A stretch of DNA of 64,000 bases, taken from assembly GCF_013371085.1 (NCBI RefSeq), contig NZ_JABWCV010000003.1, forward strand, positions 124,001 through 188,000, given 5' to 3'. The notes below the pieces were generated by a model, which saw only the letters and a program-made list of their open reading frames with translations, made no database searches and was not told the DNA's origin. The translations under genes were made by a program, and so were the position numbers. This document shows positions 63,849 through 64,000 of the stretch, piece after piece; the stretch's first letter is position 1; every line of letters starts with the position of its first letter. The DNA is from Vreelandella maris. GTDB taxonomy: Bacteria > Pseudomonadota > Gammaproteobacteria > Pseudomonadales > Halomonadaceae.

Positions 63849-64000
63849 TGAGCCCGGTTGGCGCGATAAAAACTTAAATCCTCCTCTCCGGCAATGACGA
63901 TCGCATGTACCCGACTAGTCGCATTTAATTTACGCAAAATCGCTGAGACATGGGTTTTAACGGTGGTTTCGGCAATCAACAATTCTCGCGCAATATGCTT
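63845..64000 (-). CDS. LuxR-family response regulator (partial, C-terminal HTH only)
   Basis: The last 51 residues and stop codon are visible on the minus strand. [38 protein letters not shown] is the LuxR/FixJ-type helix-turn-helix. The frame is open to the window edge. It converges on the NahK/ErcS-like kinase, and the two stop codons overlap by 3-4 bases. ErcS/ExaE-type pairs share this arrangement, so it is probably the partner regulator. The N-terminal receiver domain lies outside the window. Confidence 0.85.
   Translation of the reverse strand, partial: KHIARELLIAETTVKTHVSAILRKLNATSRVHAIVIAGEEDLSFYRANRAH

Overview
The window looks like chromosomal DNA of a moderately halophilic marine gammaproteobacterium of the Halomonas/Vreelandella type. 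This is inferred from gene content: three TRAP transporters, a cbb3 oxidase operon, a phasin, a glycolate operon and urate catabolism, with dense operons of many 4-base ATGA overlaps. No rRNA, phage, insertion sequence or CRISPR was seen. The ends cut two genes: a TauE/SafE-type membrane protein at base 1 and a LuxR-type response regulator at base 64000.

Layout. 1-8.3 kb (minus strand): cbb3 cytochrome oxidase ccoNOQP and maturation genes ccoGHIS, with an FNR/Anr-like site upstream of ccoN. 8.4-10 kb: an alpha/beta hydrolase and a Val-Asp-Asp-Val-Asp tRNA array behind a near-consensus promoter. 10-15.4 kb: glcDEFG with the divergent regulator glcC. 15.4-26.9 kb: a second GntR regulator, a second GlcG-like protein, a DctPQM TRAP transporter, an enoyl-CoA hydratase, a CaiB-type CoA-transferase, a serine-glyoxylate-type aminotransferase, a 1000-residue FAD/Fe-S dehydrogenase and a gamma-carbonic-anhydrase-like protein. 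27-31.1 kb: L-lactate permease, two glutathione transferases and a phasin. 31.2-43.2 kb: urate/allantoin catabolism (NCS2 permease, uraD, uraH, puuD, GntR regulator, two NCS1 permeases, allantoin-type racemase, puuE, allE, allA), interrupted by a HigBA-type toxin-antitoxin pair. 43.3-49.6 kb: pyruvate kinase overlapping modABC, a DUF192 protein, an EamA exporter and an orphan ParA. 49.8-57.3 kb: a second DctPQM TRAP operon, then a TAXI-type TRAP system with a UspA protein. 57.6-64 kb: a DUF2189 membrane protein and a tightly packed signalling run (cysteine-less sulfite-oxidase-fold protein, hybrid kinase with Hpt, FIST sensor, NahK/ErcS-type kinase, LuxR regulator).

How it fits together. Much of 10-43 kb converges on glyoxylate: GlcDEF make it from glycolate, AllA releases it from ureidoglycolate, and the class V aminotransferase may consume it. 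Two operator families are readable. A near-identical 15-bp ATTGGTCTKACCAGT site lies in the glcD/glcC gap and upstream of the lactate permease, pointing to shared control by an FCD-type GntR protein, probably GlcC. A TGTATACA palindrome lies in four promoter positions of the urate cluster, pointing to the GntR protein encoded beside puuD. All three TRAP operons carry a hairpin between the binding-protein gene and the membrane genes. The best candidates for undescribed biology are the 17-27 kb TRAP/CoA-transferase/dehydrogenase cluster and the 58.6-64 kb signalling array.
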